Shown: in pieces, positions 8,190 to 17,990 of the stretch | Numbering within the stretch: position 1 is the first letter of the stretch | Layout of the letters: each line of letters starts with the position of its first letter | DNA from: Micromonospora olivasterospora | GTDB lineage: Bacteria > Actinomycetota > Actinomycetes > Mycobacteriales > Micromonosporaceae | NCBI RefSeq assembly: GCF_007830265.1 | Contig: NZ_VLKE01000001.1 | Span: 1,116,001 to 1,180,000, forward strand | DNA: 64,000 nucleotides | Direction: 5' to 3' | Notes under the pieces: generated by a model | Told to the model about the DNA's origin: nothing | What the model saw: the letters and a program-made list of their open reading frames with translations, nothing else | The model's database searches: none | Program-made: the position numbers and the translations under genes

Positions 8190-8450
8190 GGCGGGCCCAC
8201 GACTCGCCCGACTCGCCCGGGCTCAGGTCGACCCGGTCGGCCAATCAGCGCACACACGGTCACCGCACAATCCGGCATGCGCGGCGATAGCCGCAATTCG
8301 CCACGCCTTCATCGCACTCGGTAATCGAATAACTGCGGTTGGTCCGACATGCCCGTTACGCACCCCCGCCAGTCCCCAACCTCGGCGGCTCGCGCAGTAC
8401 CATCGGCTGCTGTGCCAGAGATGGCTTCTCATCGGGAGGGGTACCACGCG

Positions 8451-9353
8451 GTGTTCGATTACGACGGCCGGACCGGCTACGAACCGATCAGCGACACCGA
8501 CCGCAAGGAGTTCCACGAGCAGGGCTTCCTCCTGCTGCGGAACGTGCTGACGGAGGACCACCGGGCCGCCCTGGAGGAGGCCGTCGACCGCGTCTACGCG
8601 GAGGAGAAGGCCAAGGGCAACACCACCAAGGACGGCACCCTGCACCTGCTGGGCTTCCTGGAGCGGGACGAGCTCTTCGGCGACCTGCTGACCCACCCGA
8701 TCGCCTTCCCCTACATGTGGGGCCTGGCCGGGTGGAACATCTACACCCACCACAACCACCTGGACGTCACCCCGCCGGCCCTGGAGCCGGAGAAGCCGTA
8801 CTGGGGCTGGCACCAGGACGGGTACCGGCAGAACTCCGACCCGGAGACCATGGACCCGAACCTGCCCCGGCCGATGTTCTCGCTGAAGGTGGCGTACGTG
8901 CTCTCCGACCTGTCGGAGACCGGCCGCGGCGCCACCAAGGTGATCCCGGGCAGCCACCTGTGGAACTCGCTGCCCCGGCCGGACGACCTGACGGTGCACA
9001 ACCCGGACCCGGAGGGCACGGTGGAGATCACCGCCAACCCGGGTGACGCGTTCATCTTCGACCGTCGCCAGTGGCACTCCCGGTCGACGAACCTGTCCAA
9101 CATCACCCGCAAGATGCTCTTCGTCGGGTACACGTACCGGTGGATCCGCCCGCTGGACGAGCTGCACATCGACAAGGACGGCGAGTGGTGGGCCAACCGC
9201 ACGCCGGTGCAGCGCCAGCTCTGCGGCGAGGGCACCCACACCGCCAACTACTGGGGCATCAACTGGAACGGGTACATCGACGACGAGATCCCGCTGCGTA
9301 AGGAGCTGAAGGAGCGCGGCCTGCTCGATCGCAGCATCCCCTGGCTCCGCTGA
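8451..9353 (+). CDS. Phytanoyl-CoA dioxygenase (PhyH) family protein
   Basis: This is a non-heme Fe(II)/2-oxoglutarate oxygenase of 300 residues. The iron ligands are visible as the HxD of WGWHQDGYRQN (about residue 123) and the distal His of DRRQWHSRSTN (about 207), with arginines downstream for 2-oxoglutarate. Relatives hydroxylate ectoine, phytanoyl-CoA or natural products; this one cannot be assigned. I chose GTG 8451 because GGGAGGGG lies 9 nt upstream and homology begins here; the longer frame from 8349 is unlikely. It stands alone, with a strong terminator behind it and no ectABC genes nearby. Confidence 0.88.
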   Translation: MFDYDGRTGYEPISDTDRKEFHEQGFLLLRNVLTEDHRAALEEAVDRVYAEEKAKGNTTKDGTLHLLGFLERDELFGDLLTHPIAFPYMWGLAGWNIYTHHNHLDVTPPALEPEKPYWGWHQDGYRQNSDPETMDPNLPRPMFSLKVAYVLSDLSETGRGATKVIPGSHLWNSLPRPDDLTVHNPDPEGTVEITANPGDAFIFDRRQWHSRSTNLSNITRKMLFVGYTYRWIRPLDELHIDKDGEWWANRTPVQRQLCGEGTHTANYWGINWNGYIDDEIPLRKELKERGLLDRSIPWLR

Positions 9354-9361
9354 GCTGTGCG

Positions 9362-9395
9362 AAAAGGCCCCCTGCCGACGCAGGGGGCCTTTTTC
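9362..9395 (+). terminator. Rho-independent terminator after PhyH gene
   Basis: A 12-bp perfect stem (AAGGCCCCCTGC, loop CGAC) is followed by TTTT. The A run before it makes it bidirectional, serving the convergent MOSC gene as well. Confidence 0.88.
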
Positions 9396-9425
9396 GACCC
9401 TCCAGGCGGCCGGGCGGCCCCAGGG

Positions 9426-10070
9426 TCAGCCCGCGCCCCCGGCGAGCCGGCGGCGGGCCTTGTCCCGGATCGACTCCGGCAGGTCGGGGGCGTCCAGCAG
9501 CCGGGGCAGCAGCTCGGGCTCCAGGCTGGTCGCCCGGAACACCTCGCCGATCGTCACCCCGTGCGCCGGCCGCTCCACCACCTCCACCGGGTCGCCCGCG
9601 CCCGCCTCCCCGGCGCGCAGCACCCGCAGGTACGCCCCGGGCGCGGCCCGCGCCGTGAACCGCTTGATCAGATCCGGCATTCCCCAGAATCCGGCGAACG
9701 TGGTGCACGGGGTACGCGGCTTGGTCACCTGGAGCAGCGCCGAACCGACCAGCCACTGCTCCCCGATCACCGCCCCGGTCACGTCCACCGCGTACGTCGT
9801 CAGGTTCTCGCCGAAGGCGCCCGGCCGCAGCTCGCGGCCCAGCTCGGCCACCCACCACGCCGCGTCCTCCTCGGCGTACGCGTACACCGCCTGGTCGGGG
9901 CCGCCGTGGTGGGCCCGCTCCCCGATGAAGTCCCCGGCCACGCCGTCGACCCCGAGCGCCACCGGCCCGTCCGCCGGTCGCTTGTCGATCCCGCTGCGGC
10001 CGCTCGCGTCGCCGGCCCACTCCGCCTCGGTCACCACGCCGAGGTTCACCGCCACCAGTCTGCCCGTCAT
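9426..10070 (-). CDS. MOSC domain-containing protein (YiiM-like)
   Basis: MOSC proteins bind molybdenum cofactor or process N-hydroxylated substrates. The 214-residue product has GIDKRPADGPVALGVDGVAGD (start of the beta-strand core), HHGGPDQAVYAYAEEDAAWW, GAFGENLTTYAVDV and the conserved cysteine in TKPRTPCTTFAG (about residue 125), the presumed Moco or thiol ligand. The C-terminal three-alpha segment (FRATSLEPELLPRLLDAPDL) is typical of YiiM. ATG 10070 begins MTGRLVAVNLGVV; the longer frame to 10217 runs through an intergenic palindrome and is rejected. Confidence 0.9.
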   Translation of the reverse strand: MTGRLVAVNLGVVTEAEWAGDASGRSGIDKRPADGPVALGVDGVAGDFIGERAHHGGPDQAVYAYAEEDAAWWVAELGRELRPGAFGENLTTYAVDVTGAVIGEQWLVGSALLQVTKPRTPCTTFAGFWGMPDLIKRFTARAAPGAYLRVLRAGEAGAGDPVEVVERPAHGVTIGEVFRATSLEPELLPRLLDAPDLPESIRDKARRRLAGGAG

Positions 10071-10170
10071 GGCGTCCCAGCCTACGGGGACCGGGCGTTC
10101 GGCCGGGGGCCGGCGGCGCGCCGGGTACGGGGTCGACCGGCCCGCCGGCCCACCCGGCAGCGGGGTGTCA

Positions 10171-10213
10171 GAAGGGCCCTTCTCGACGCCAGGCGTCAAG
10201 AAGGGCCCTCCTT
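10171..10213. repeat. Triple-palindrome intergenic element
   Basis: GAAGGGCCCTTC, GACGCCAGGCGTC and AAGGGCCCTCCTT follow one another within 43 bp. The first and last can also pair with each other around the middle palindrome, giving a cruciform or terminator-like structure just after the permease gene stop. It resembles dispersed intergenic palindromes I associate with Micromonospora genomes, but this needs a genome search. Confidence 0.6.
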
Positions 10214-10218
10214 GCACC

Positions 10219-11067
10219 TCAGCCCTTGACGGCGCCCGCCACCAGGCCGGAGACCATCCGACGCTGCACGAGCAGGAAGAAGACGAGCACCGGAAGGGTG
10301 AACAGCGTCGAGGCGGCCATCACCGGCCCCCACGCCGTGTCGTCCCGGCCGAAGAAGAACGTCATCGCCACCGGCAGGGTGTACCGGTCCTGGTCGTTGA
10401 CGAAGGTGAGCGCGAAGATCAACTCGTTCCAGGCCGTGATGAACGAGAAGGTGCTGGTCGCCACCAGGCCGGGCGCGACCAGCGGGAACAGGATCCGGCG
10501 GAACGTCTGCGCCCGGCTCGCGCCGTCGATGGCCGCGGCCTCCTCCAGCTCCTTGGGTACGGCGGCCACGAAGCCGCGCAGCATCCAGACCGCGAACGGC
10601 AGCGAGAAGCCGAGGTACGTCAGGATCAGGCTGGGCAGCGTGTTGTACAGGCCGAGCCGCTGGATCATCAGGAACAGCGGGATGACCAGCGCCTCCAGCG
10701 GGATCATCTGCACCACCAGCAGCATGATCAGGAAGCTCGTCCGCAGCTTGAACCGGAACCGGGCCACCGCGGTCGCCGCCAGCAGCGCGACCAGGCCGCT
10801 GAGCACCACGGTGGACACCGCCACGAGGGCGCTGTTGACGAAGAAGTCCGCGAACGTGACGCCGGGGATCAGGTTGCCGGTGAGGATCTCCCGGTAGTGT
10901 TCGAGCGTCGGCTCCGCCGGCACCGGCCGGGGCGTGGCCGCGAAGATCTCCCGGTTGGGCTTGAGCGACGTCGCGATCATCCAGTAGACCGGGAACGCCG
11001 CGAACGCCGCCACCAGCAGGCCGGCGCCGTTGAGGGCGGCCCGCCTCAGCACCGCGCCGCGCCTCAT
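10219..11067 (-). CDS. Carbohydrate ABC transporter permease (MalG type)
   Basis: The 282-residue inner-membrane protein has six predicted helices and the ABC permease EAA loop (LEEAAAIDGASRAQTF, about residue 190) that docks with the ATPase. PVYWMIATSLKPNREIF near the start and ITAWNELIFALTFVND are typical of the CUT1 sugar family. A strong AGGAGG Shine-Dalgarno precedes ATG 11067, and the ATGA overlap with the upstream permease stop shows translational coupling. No ATPase gene is present; CUT1 systems often share a genome-wide MsiK-like ATPase. The sugar is unknown. Confidence 0.92.
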   Translation of the reverse strand: MRRGAVLRRAALNGAGLLVAAFAAFPVYWMIATSLKPNREIFAATPRPVPAEPTLEHYREILTGNLIPGVTFADFFVNSALVAVSTVVLSGLVALLAATAVARFRFKLRTSFLIMLLVVQMIPLEALVIPLFLMIQRLGLYNTLPSLILTYLGFSLPFAVWMLRGFVAAVPKELEEAAAIDGASRAQTFRRILFPLVAPGLVATSTFSFITAWNELIFALTFVNDQDRYTLPVAMTFFFGRDDTAWGPVMAASTLFTLPVLVFFLLVQRRMVSGLVAGAVKG

Positions 11068-12050
11068 GAATCCTCCTCCTGCTTCAGCACCATGCGTACG
11101 TAGATCCCGGTCACCAGCAGCAGGATCAACGTCAGGACGACCGCGATCGCCGCGCCCAGGCCGTACTTGGGCGGCGGGGAGAACGCCTCGGCGTACGAGT
11201 AGATCGAGAGCATGAACGTCGGCCGGTCCTGGGTGCCGCCGGCCAGCACGAACTGCTGGGTGAACACCTTGAAGTCCCAGATGGTGGAGAGCACCACCAG
11301 GATCCCGAAGACGGGACGCAGCAGCGGGAAGGTGACCTTCCAGAAGACCTTCCACGGCCCGGCGCCGTCGACCCGGGCCGCCTCGTGCAGCTCGCTCGGC
11401 ACGCTCTTCAGCCCGGCCAGCACGCTGACGGCGATGAACGGGAACGAGTGCCAGACCACCACCAGGGTGAGGATGGCGAAGAACAGCAGCGGCGAGTTGA
11501 ACCAGCCGTACCCGGTCCAGTCGCTGCGCCCGAACAGGGCCTCGGACAGCCCGTCCGGCAACGCGTTGAACAGCCACGTCACCAGGCCGGAGGTGTCGTC
11601 GAACAGCCACTTCCAGACGATCGTGCCGGTCAGCGCCGGGGTGGCCCAGGCCAGCATGACGCAGCTCGCCACGAAGGTGGCCATGCGCCTGCCGAGCCGG
11701 TTGAGCAGCAGCCCGACCAGGGTGCCCAGGATCATCGTCAGCACCACGTTGGCCACGGCGAAGAGCACCGTGTTGCGCAGCACCGTGAGGAAGAACGGGT
11801 CGCCCAGGATCTCGGCGTAGTTGCCGAACCCGACCCACGGCCACTCCCGGTCGCCGCGCAGCTGCCGGACGTTGTTGAGCCGGTAGAACGACATCACCAC
11901 GACCTGGCCGAGCGGCCACAGCAGCAGCACGCCGATGATCACCAGGCAGGGCAGGAGCAGCAGGTACGGCAGGCGGTCCACCCGGCGACGCCGCCGCGCG
12001 GGGGTCTCCCGCGCGGCGGTCGTCTCCGGCGCCTGGGTCAGCGTGGTCAC
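11064..12050 (-). CDS. Carbohydrate ABC transporter permease (MalF type)
   Basis: This 328-residue partner permease has an N-terminal cytosolic tail rich in Arg, then YLLLLPCLVIIGVLLLWPLG and the EAA loop ELHEAARVDGAGPWKVFWKV (about residue 235). The start is GTG 12050 (VTTLTQAPETTAARE), whose GTGA overlaps the stop of the truncated binding-protein gene by 4 bp; the longer frame to 12425 includes that gene's antisense-like residue and is not real. Together with the MalG-type permease it forms the membrane channel of a CUT1 importer. Confidence 0.92.
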   Translation of the reverse strand: MTTLTQAPETTAARETPARRRRRVDRLPYLLLLPCLVIIGVLLLWPLGQVVVMSFYRLNNVRQLRGDREWPWVGFGNYAEILGDPFFLTVLRNTVLFAVANVVLTMILGTLVGLLLNRLGRRMATFVASCVMLAWATPALTGTIVWKWLFDDTSGLVTWLFNALPDGLSEALFGRSDWTGYGWFNSPLLFFAILTLVVVWHSFPFIAVSVLAGLKSVPSELHEAARVDGAGPWKVFWKVTFPLLRPVFGILVVLSTIWDFKVFTQQFVLAGGTQDRPTFMLSIYSYAEAFSPPPKYGLGAAIAVVLTLILLLVTGIYVRMVLKQEEDS

Positions 12051-12222
12051 TTCGCGTTGAGGATGCTTTCCATCTCGGCGGCCGCGTCGGCGGTGGCCTT
12101 CTCGACCGTCTTCTGACCCTTGATGACCGAGCTGTTCATGGCCTGGGTCACCGTCTTGGTCCGGCTCACCTCGACCCACCTGGGGGTGAGCGGGGTCAGC
12201 TTGGTGTTCTGCACCGCAGGCG
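12047..12222 (-). pseudogene. Truncated sugar-binding protein (family 1 extracellular solute-binding), C-terminal fragment
   Basis: The frame ending at the TGA 12049-12047 encodes about 55 residues, VQNTKLTPLTPRWVEVSRTK through MESILNAK, which match the helical C-terminus of CUT1 solute-binding proteins. Upstream the frame becomes Pro/Arg-rich (GLPPRPSPA) and has no lipobox or start; about 360 codons are missing. The stop still overlaps the permease GTG by 4 bp, so the operon junction is intact while the rest of the gene has been deleted up to the neighbouring gene's terminator at 12271. Confidence 0.75.
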
Positions 12223-12270
12223 ATGGGCGCGGGGGCAGTCCACCGCGGGGACGATCCGGGGCGTACCCAC

Positions 12271-12313
12271 GCGAACGGGCGCCCGGCCGTAGGCAGGCCG
12301 GGCGCCCGTTCGC
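12271..12313 (-). terminator. 18-bp perfect-stem terminator of first GlsB gene
   Basis: GCGAACGGGCGCCCGGCC and its exact complement flank a 7-nt loop just downstream of the GlsB stop codon. No T tract. Confidence 0.8.
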
Positions 12314-12324
12314 GGGAGGTGGAG

Positions 12325-12606
12325 CTACCGGTGCGTGACACCCCGGCGGCCACCGATGCTCGCCACGATCGCGACCGCGATGGCGGCGACGACCACCTGG
12401 ACCAGCAGCTCACCCCAGTCGACACCGGGGGTGTCGGTCGAGATGCCGATCGCCTGGGCCAGCACGGTACCGAGCAGGGCGGCGCCGACGCCGACGAGCA
12501 TGTGCAGCCAGATCGGCATGTCCTGCCGGCCCGGGACGACCAGGCGGCCGAGCGCGCCCACGATCAGACCGACGATGAGCGCGGTGATGATTCCGGTGAC
12601 GGTCAT
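12325..12606 (-). CDS. GlsB/YeaQ/YmgE-family stress membrane protein (copy 1)
   Basis: The 93-residue protein consists of three hydrophobic helices with the family signature GLIVGALGRLVVPGRQDMP (about residues 13-30), glycine-rich ALLGTVLAQAIG and a short basic tail RRGVTHR. Members are general-stress or transglycosylase-associated membrane proteins of unclear mechanism. GAGGAG lies 8 nt before the ATG. It has a close paralogue 720 bp upstream, and both have the same promoter-like block 51-57 bp before their start codons. Confidence 0.92.
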   Translation of the reverse strand: MTVTGIITALIVGLIVGALGRLVVPGRQDMPIWLHMLVGVGAALLGTVLAQAIGISTDTPGVDWGELLVQVVVAAIAVAIVASIGGRRGVTHR

Positions 12607-12656
12607 TGTCGTTCTCCTCAGAAAGCTTCACGGTCATTCTCTGTCGTGACCGCTAA

Positions 12657-12682
12657 GTTCCCGGGCGCCGGAAAGTCCAAAC
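12657..12682 (-). promoter_or_regulatory. Candidate stress-sigma (SigB-type) promoter of GlsB copy 1
   Basis: On the minus strand GTTT is followed after 18 nt by GGGAAC, close to the actinobacterial SigB pattern GNTTN14-16GGGTAT/C, ending 51 bp before the ATG. An equivalent block occurs before copy 2 with identical spacing. Confidence 0.45.
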
Positions 12683-12980
12683 CGGCCGATCCGGGCGACC
12701 AACCCGAGGACGGGCCCAGAGCGGACGTTCTCCCAGGTCGGCGGGGTCCTCTCGGCGGCAGGTCCGCTCCCCCGCGGAATTTGCACAGGAGATGTGGACT
12801 GTTTTCCCCACCCTTCCGCGACCCCCATTCACACGGGTGGGGGCGGGACGCGGCCGGGCCGTCGAGAAGGGACGACGATTGGGCAGCGGCGGGACGATTG
12901 GGAACCGGCGGAATGCCGGACCGCCGGCCGCCCGGCTCGGGCCACCCGGCGGACACGAGGACGTACCACACGCCGCCGCA

Positions 12981-13024
12981 CGCGGGCGGGCGCCCGACCA
13001 CTGGTGGTCGGGCGCCCGCCCGCG
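12981..13024 (-). terminator. 20-bp perfect-stem terminator of second GlsB gene
   Basis: A 20-bp perfect stem (CGCGGGCGGGCGCCCGACCA) with a CTGG loop lies 20 bp downstream of the copy 2 stop. The loop-side bases are themselves complementary, giving nearly 22 bp of dyad. The following region back to 12683 (about 300 bp) contains no gene I can support. Confidence 0.82.
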
Positions 13025-13044
13025 TACGCGCCTGGCGTCGGTGC

Positions 13045-13332
13045 CTAACGGTGGGTGATGCTGCGGCGCCGGCCGACGCCGGCGACCAGAGCCACGCCGA
13101 TCGCGGCCAGCACGACCTGGACCAGCAGTTCGCCCCAGTCGACCCCCGCGGTCTCCGTGGCGATGCCCATGGCGCGGGCGAGCACGGTGCCGAGCAACGC
13201 GGCGCCGACGCCGACGAGCATGTGCAGCCACATCGGCATGTCCTGCCGACCCGGGACGACCAGACGGCCCAGAGCACCGACGATGAGACCGACAACGAGC
13301 GCGGTGATGATGCCCCAAACGGTGAGCTCCAC
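13045..13332 (-). CDS. GlsB/YeaQ/YmgE-family stress membrane protein (copy 2)
   Basis: This 95-residue paralogue of the 12325-12606 gene is nearly identical through GLIVGALGRLVVPGRQDMP and WLHMLVGVGAALLGTVLA, differing mainly at the N-terminus (MELTVWGIITALVV) and tail (RRRSITHR). The start is GTG 13332 with GAGGAGG 7 nt upstream; the longer frame to 13470 covers the promoter and is rejected. The pair looks like a recent tandem duplication including the control region. The predicted role is envelope or general stress. Confidence 0.92.
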   Translation of the reverse strand: MELTVWGIITALVVGLIVGALGRLVVPGRQDMPMWLHMLVGVGAALLGTVLARAMGIATETAGVDWGELLVQVVLAAIGVALVAGVGRRRSITHR

Positions 13333-13388
13333 GTCGCCCTCCTCAGATTCCGTCGCAACGATGGGTTGTTGCTGTCGTTGGCCGACAA

Positions 13389-13414
13389 GTTCCCGGGCGC
13401 CCGAAAATCCAAAC
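13389..13414 (-). promoter_or_regulatory. Candidate stress-sigma promoter of GlsB copy 2
   Basis: The minus strand has the same GTTT-18 nt-GGGAAC arrangement as copy 1, and the adjoining bases (GGTTTGGA, TTTC, GGCGCC) are also conserved. The remaining upstream stretch to about 13628 shows no gene. Confidence 0.45.
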
Positions 13415-13628
13415 CAGAGCCGTTCTTCCGCGGCGCAGGGGCGCTCCACCGGGAGGGCCACCTCGCCCATCAGCGATTCGGGCGCTACCAGCGGTCAGTG
13501 CGGACTGTTGGCGCAGAGACACGCTCGGGCGTGAGTGGCCGAGCCGGCCCGGTCTCGCCAGCGGCGGCCAGTGCCGGCGGTGATCCGTACGCCGAGGGGC
13601 CCGGCGAGCGGCGGGCGGTACGCAGACG

Positions 13629-13661
13629 GCCGGCACCCGGGCGTACGCCGTGGGTGCCGGC
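13629..13661 (-). terminator. Terminator hairpin downstream of lepA
   Basis: A 10-bp stem (GCCGGCACCC / GGGTGCCGGC) with a 13-nt loop, itself containing a GGCGTACGCC dyad, lies 39 bp past the lepA stop. Confidence 0.6.
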
Positions 13662-13699
13662 AGCGCGGCGGAGGGTGACCGGCGCGCGCCGGCCCGGGC

Positions 13700-15577
<1,878 letters not shown>

Positions 15578-15745
15578 AGCGGTCCGTTCTGGTCGGCTGA
15601 CGTGAGCAGGCCGGCGCGACGCCGGCCCCCTCTATGCTCCCACGTCGCCCCGGGCGCGGTCGGATCACTCCTCCCGGCGCCCCGACCGCCCCCGGCGGCC
15701 CGCCCCGCGCTCCGCCCGGGCCGGCCCTCGCCGCGCCGGGCCGGC

Positions 15746-16282
15746 TCACTCCTCCGGCGGCTCGACGAAGAGGGCGGCGAGCCGGGGCAGCCGCCGGGCG
15801 GCCTCCGCCTCGTCGTCGAAGTCCCAGAAGTCGTTGAGGTCGGGCACGGGCACCGGGTCACGGCCCGCCGGCAGGTCGGCCGCGGTCGCCTTCCGGTACG
15901 CCTCCCAGGGCACCGCCAGCATGTCCTCGCACTCGAACTCCGCGCCGCTGAGCGCGGCGGCCCGGACCGGCGGCAGCTCGGCGAGGGAGTCGGGGTCGGC
16001 GACCGCCCGCGCGAACACGGCCCGGCCCTGGGTCATCAGCCAGCCCCGGAAGTACTCGAACCCGTCGTCGGAGGCGCCCCCGTTGATCAGGTACGCCGCG
16101 CCCCACAGGTCGACCTTGTAGGAGGCGGCCAGCACCCGCCGCTGGTGGTGGGCGTACCTGACGATCTCCTCCGGGGCCCGCTCGGCCAGCAGGGCGACGG
16201 CGCGGGCGGCGACCGCGGCCGGCTCTGCCCCGCCGCCCGCGCGGGCGCGGTCGATCAGCTGCCAGAAGTCGTCGGTCCTCAT
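15746..16282 (-). CDS. DUF4240 domain-containing protein
   Basis: The 178-residue cytosolic protein begins MRTDDFWQLIDRAR, the signature of DUF4240 (related to SUFU/SMI1-like small proteins), and contains YKVDLWGAAYLINGGASDDG and FEYFRGWLMTQGRAVFARAV. The tail is acidic (NDFWDFDDEAEA). The function is unknown; relatives are scattered near toxin-immunity and housekeeping genes. It is 168 bp upstream of lepA on the same strand. Confidence 0.85.
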   Translation of the reverse strand: MRTDDFWQLIDRARAGGGAEPAAVAARAVALLAERAPEEIVRYAHHQRRVLAASYKVDLWGAAYLINGGASDDGFEYFRGWLMTQGRAVFARAVADPDSLAELPPVRAAALSGAEFECEDMLAVPWEAYRKATAADLPAGRDPVPVPDLNDFWDFDDEAEAARRLPRLAALFVEPPEE

Positions 16283-16359
16283 GGCTCGCCAGTCTGGCAG
16301 AGGCCGCCGACAGCCAGCCGCACACCGGGCCGTGGCGCCGGTGGGGCAGCATCGGTGGG

Positions 16360-17343
16360 GTGCCCGCGATCTCGCTGCCCCCGGTGCCGTACGACGCGAC
16401 CGCCCAGCGCCCGGCGTGGGCTGAGCTGCCGGCCGGGCTGCGGGCGGCGGTGACCGGGCGGCTGGGCGCGCCCGTGGCGGCGGCCCGGGTCGCGGGGGCC
16501 GGCTTCACCCGGGGCTTCGCCGCCGTGCTGGAGACCGCCGACGGCCGGCGCGCGTTCGTCAAGGCGGCGTCGCTGGCCGACCAGCGACACCTCGTCGACT
16601 GGTACGCCCGGGAGGCCGCCGTCCTCGACCGGCTCCCCGCCGGCCTGCCGGTCCCTCGCCCGAGGTGGACGGTCACCGCGGCCGGCTGGTTCGCGCTCGG
16701 CCTGGACGCCGTCGACGGCCGGACGCCCGCGCTGCCCTGGACGGCGACCGACCTCGACGCCACGCTTGCCGGGTACGCCGAGGTGGCCGCCGCGCTGGCC
16801 TGGTCGCCGCCGCAACTCGTCGCGCTCGGCCTGCCCCGGCTCGCCGACCTCGCCCGCGACGACATCCTGTGGTGGGGCGAGGTGGCCGCCGGCCGGGAGC
16901 CCGCCCCGGACCTGCCGCCGGCGGCACGGGGCCGGACGGCCGAGTTGGTCGCGCTGGAGTCGCGCCTGCCCGGGTACGCCGCGCGCGGCGGCCTGGCCCA
17001 CGGCGACCTGCGGCTGGACAACGTGCTGATCGACGGGGCCGGGCGGGCCTGGTTCTGCGACTGGAACTGGCTGTGCCACGGCCCGGCCTGGTTCGACCTG
17101 GTCAGTCTGCTGATCACCGCGTACGCGAGTGGCCTGGACGCCGACACGCTCTTCGCCCGGCACCCGGCGGCAGCCGGCGCGCCCCCGGACGCCCTCGACG
17201 TGACCCTCGCCGCACTCGCCGGGTACCTGCTCACGTCGGCCGCCGCCGGCCCGACCAGCGCCTCCCCGCACATCCGCGCCCACCAGCGGTGGAGCGGCGA
17301 GCAGGCGCTCGACTGGCTCGCCGTCCGCCAGGGGTGGAGGTGA
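16360..17343 (+). CDS. Aminoglycoside phosphotransferase-fold kinase
   Basis: This 327-residue protein has the APH/choline-kinase fold. The catalytic Brenner motif HGDLRLDNVLID (about residue 214) and the metal-binding CDWNWLCHGPAWFDLV (about 232) are intact, and the N-lobe has GFTRGFAAVLETADGRRAFVKAA with the likely ATP-binding lysine. Substrates of this broad family range from aminoglycosides to sugars and choline; resistance cannot be claimed. GTG 16360 is the chosen start. It is monocistronic with a strong terminator that abuts the rpsT promoter. Confidence 0.87.
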   Translation: MPAISLPPVPYDATAQRPAWAELPAGLRAAVTGRLGAPVAAARVAGAGFTRGFAAVLETADGRRAFVKAASLADQRHLVDWYAREAAVLDRLPAGLPVPRPRWTVTAAGWFALGLDAVDGRTPALPWTATDLDATLAGYAEVAAALAWSPPQLVALGLPRLADLARDDILWWGEVAAGREPAPDLPPAARGRTAELVALESRLPGYAARGGLAHGDLRLDNVLIDGAGRAWFCDWNWLCHGPAWFDLVSLLITAYASGLDADTLFARHPAAAGAPPDALDVTLAALAGYLLTSAAAGPTSASPHIRAHQRWSGEQALDWLAVRQGWR

Positions 17344-17427
17344 GCGGTTCGGCGCGGGCCGGCCCGCGCGGCGGGCGGTCAGGGCCCGCCGCACTGCCCG
17401 GGGCGCTGCCCGGGCGCTGCCCGCCGC

Positions 17428-17463
17428 GGGCCACCGCGCGGGCCACCGCGCGGGCCACCGCGC
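17428..17463. repeat. Three perfect 12-bp tandem repeats
   Basis: GGGCCACCGCGC occurs three times head to tail and runs directly into the 5' arm of the terminator at 17458. Confidence 0.8.
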
Positions 17464-17507
17464 GGGCCGGCCGGGCCCGGTCGGCACCGGCCGGCCCGCG
17501 CGGTTTT
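17458..17507 (+). terminator. Terminator of the phosphotransferase gene
   Basis: A 17-bp perfect stem (CCGCGCGGGCCGGCCGG) with a 12-nt loop ends in TTTT. The T run overlaps the rpsT -35 box. Confidence 0.85.
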
Positions 17508-17534
17508 GGCTCGTCGCGGCGGACCTGGTAACCT
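17506..17534 (+). promoter_or_regulatory. Likely sigma-70-type promoter of rpsT
   Basis: TTGGCT and TAACCT are separated by 17 bp, giving a transcript with a leader of about 70 nt before the rpsT GTG. Confidence 0.6.
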
Positions 17535-17611
17535 GGCTTTTCGCGCGGCGATGACTCATGCTCGTCGAGCGTAGAACCAGACCAACCCGAGCTATAGGAC
17601 GAGGCTGTCGC

Positions 17612-17878
17612 GTGGCGAACATCAAGTCCCAGATCAAGCGCAACCGGCAGAACGAGAAGCGCCGGCTGCGCAACAAGTCGGTCAAGTCGTCGCTGAAGAC
17701 CGCCATCCGGAAGTTCCACGAGGCCGCCGAGGCCGGTGAAACCGAGAAGGCGACCGTCCTCATGCGAGACGCCGCCCGTAAGCTGGACAAGGCGGCCAGC
17801 AAGGGCGTGATCCACGCGAACCAGGCGGCGAACCGCAAGTCGGCGATCGCCAAGCGCGTGGCCTCGTTCTCCGCCTGA
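17612..17878 (+). CDS. rpsT: 30S ribosomal protein S20
   Basis: S20 is a primary 16S rRNA-binding protein made of long helices. The 88-residue product starts [20 protein letters not shown] and contains [11 protein letters not shown] and [20 protein letters not shown], the standard signatures. The GTG at 17612 is preceded by GGACGAGG. It is convergent with the holA operon, and its terminator is followed by the ~540-bp tandem array. Confidence 0.97.
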   Translation: MANIKSQIKRNRQNEKRRLRNKSVKSSLKTAIRKFHEAAEAGETEKATVLMRDAARKLDKAASKGVIHANQAANRKSAIAKRVASFSA

Positions 17879-17900
17879 GGCGGCGACCGCAGACCCTAAC

Positions 17901-17930
17901 GAAAAGCCCCGGGATTACCCGGGGCTTTTC
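17901..17930 (+). terminator. Rho-independent terminator of rpsT
   Basis: A 13-bp perfect stem (GAAAAGCCCCGGG, loop ATTA) ends in CTTTTC. Confidence 0.92.
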
Positions 17931-17990
17931 CGCGTGTCTACCCCGCGCCACCCCGGTGGCGCTTCCCCGCCACATCGCCGGCGCCTTCCC

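Noticed and set aside
8349..8450. 34-residue N-terminal extension of the PhyH protein
   Set aside because: Homology starts near GTG 8451, which has GGGAGGGG at good spacing; the extension is low-complexity.
16360..17343. Aminoglycoside resistance gene
   Set aside because: The APH fold is clear, but the family is too broad; no resistance-type context or substrate-specific motif is visible.
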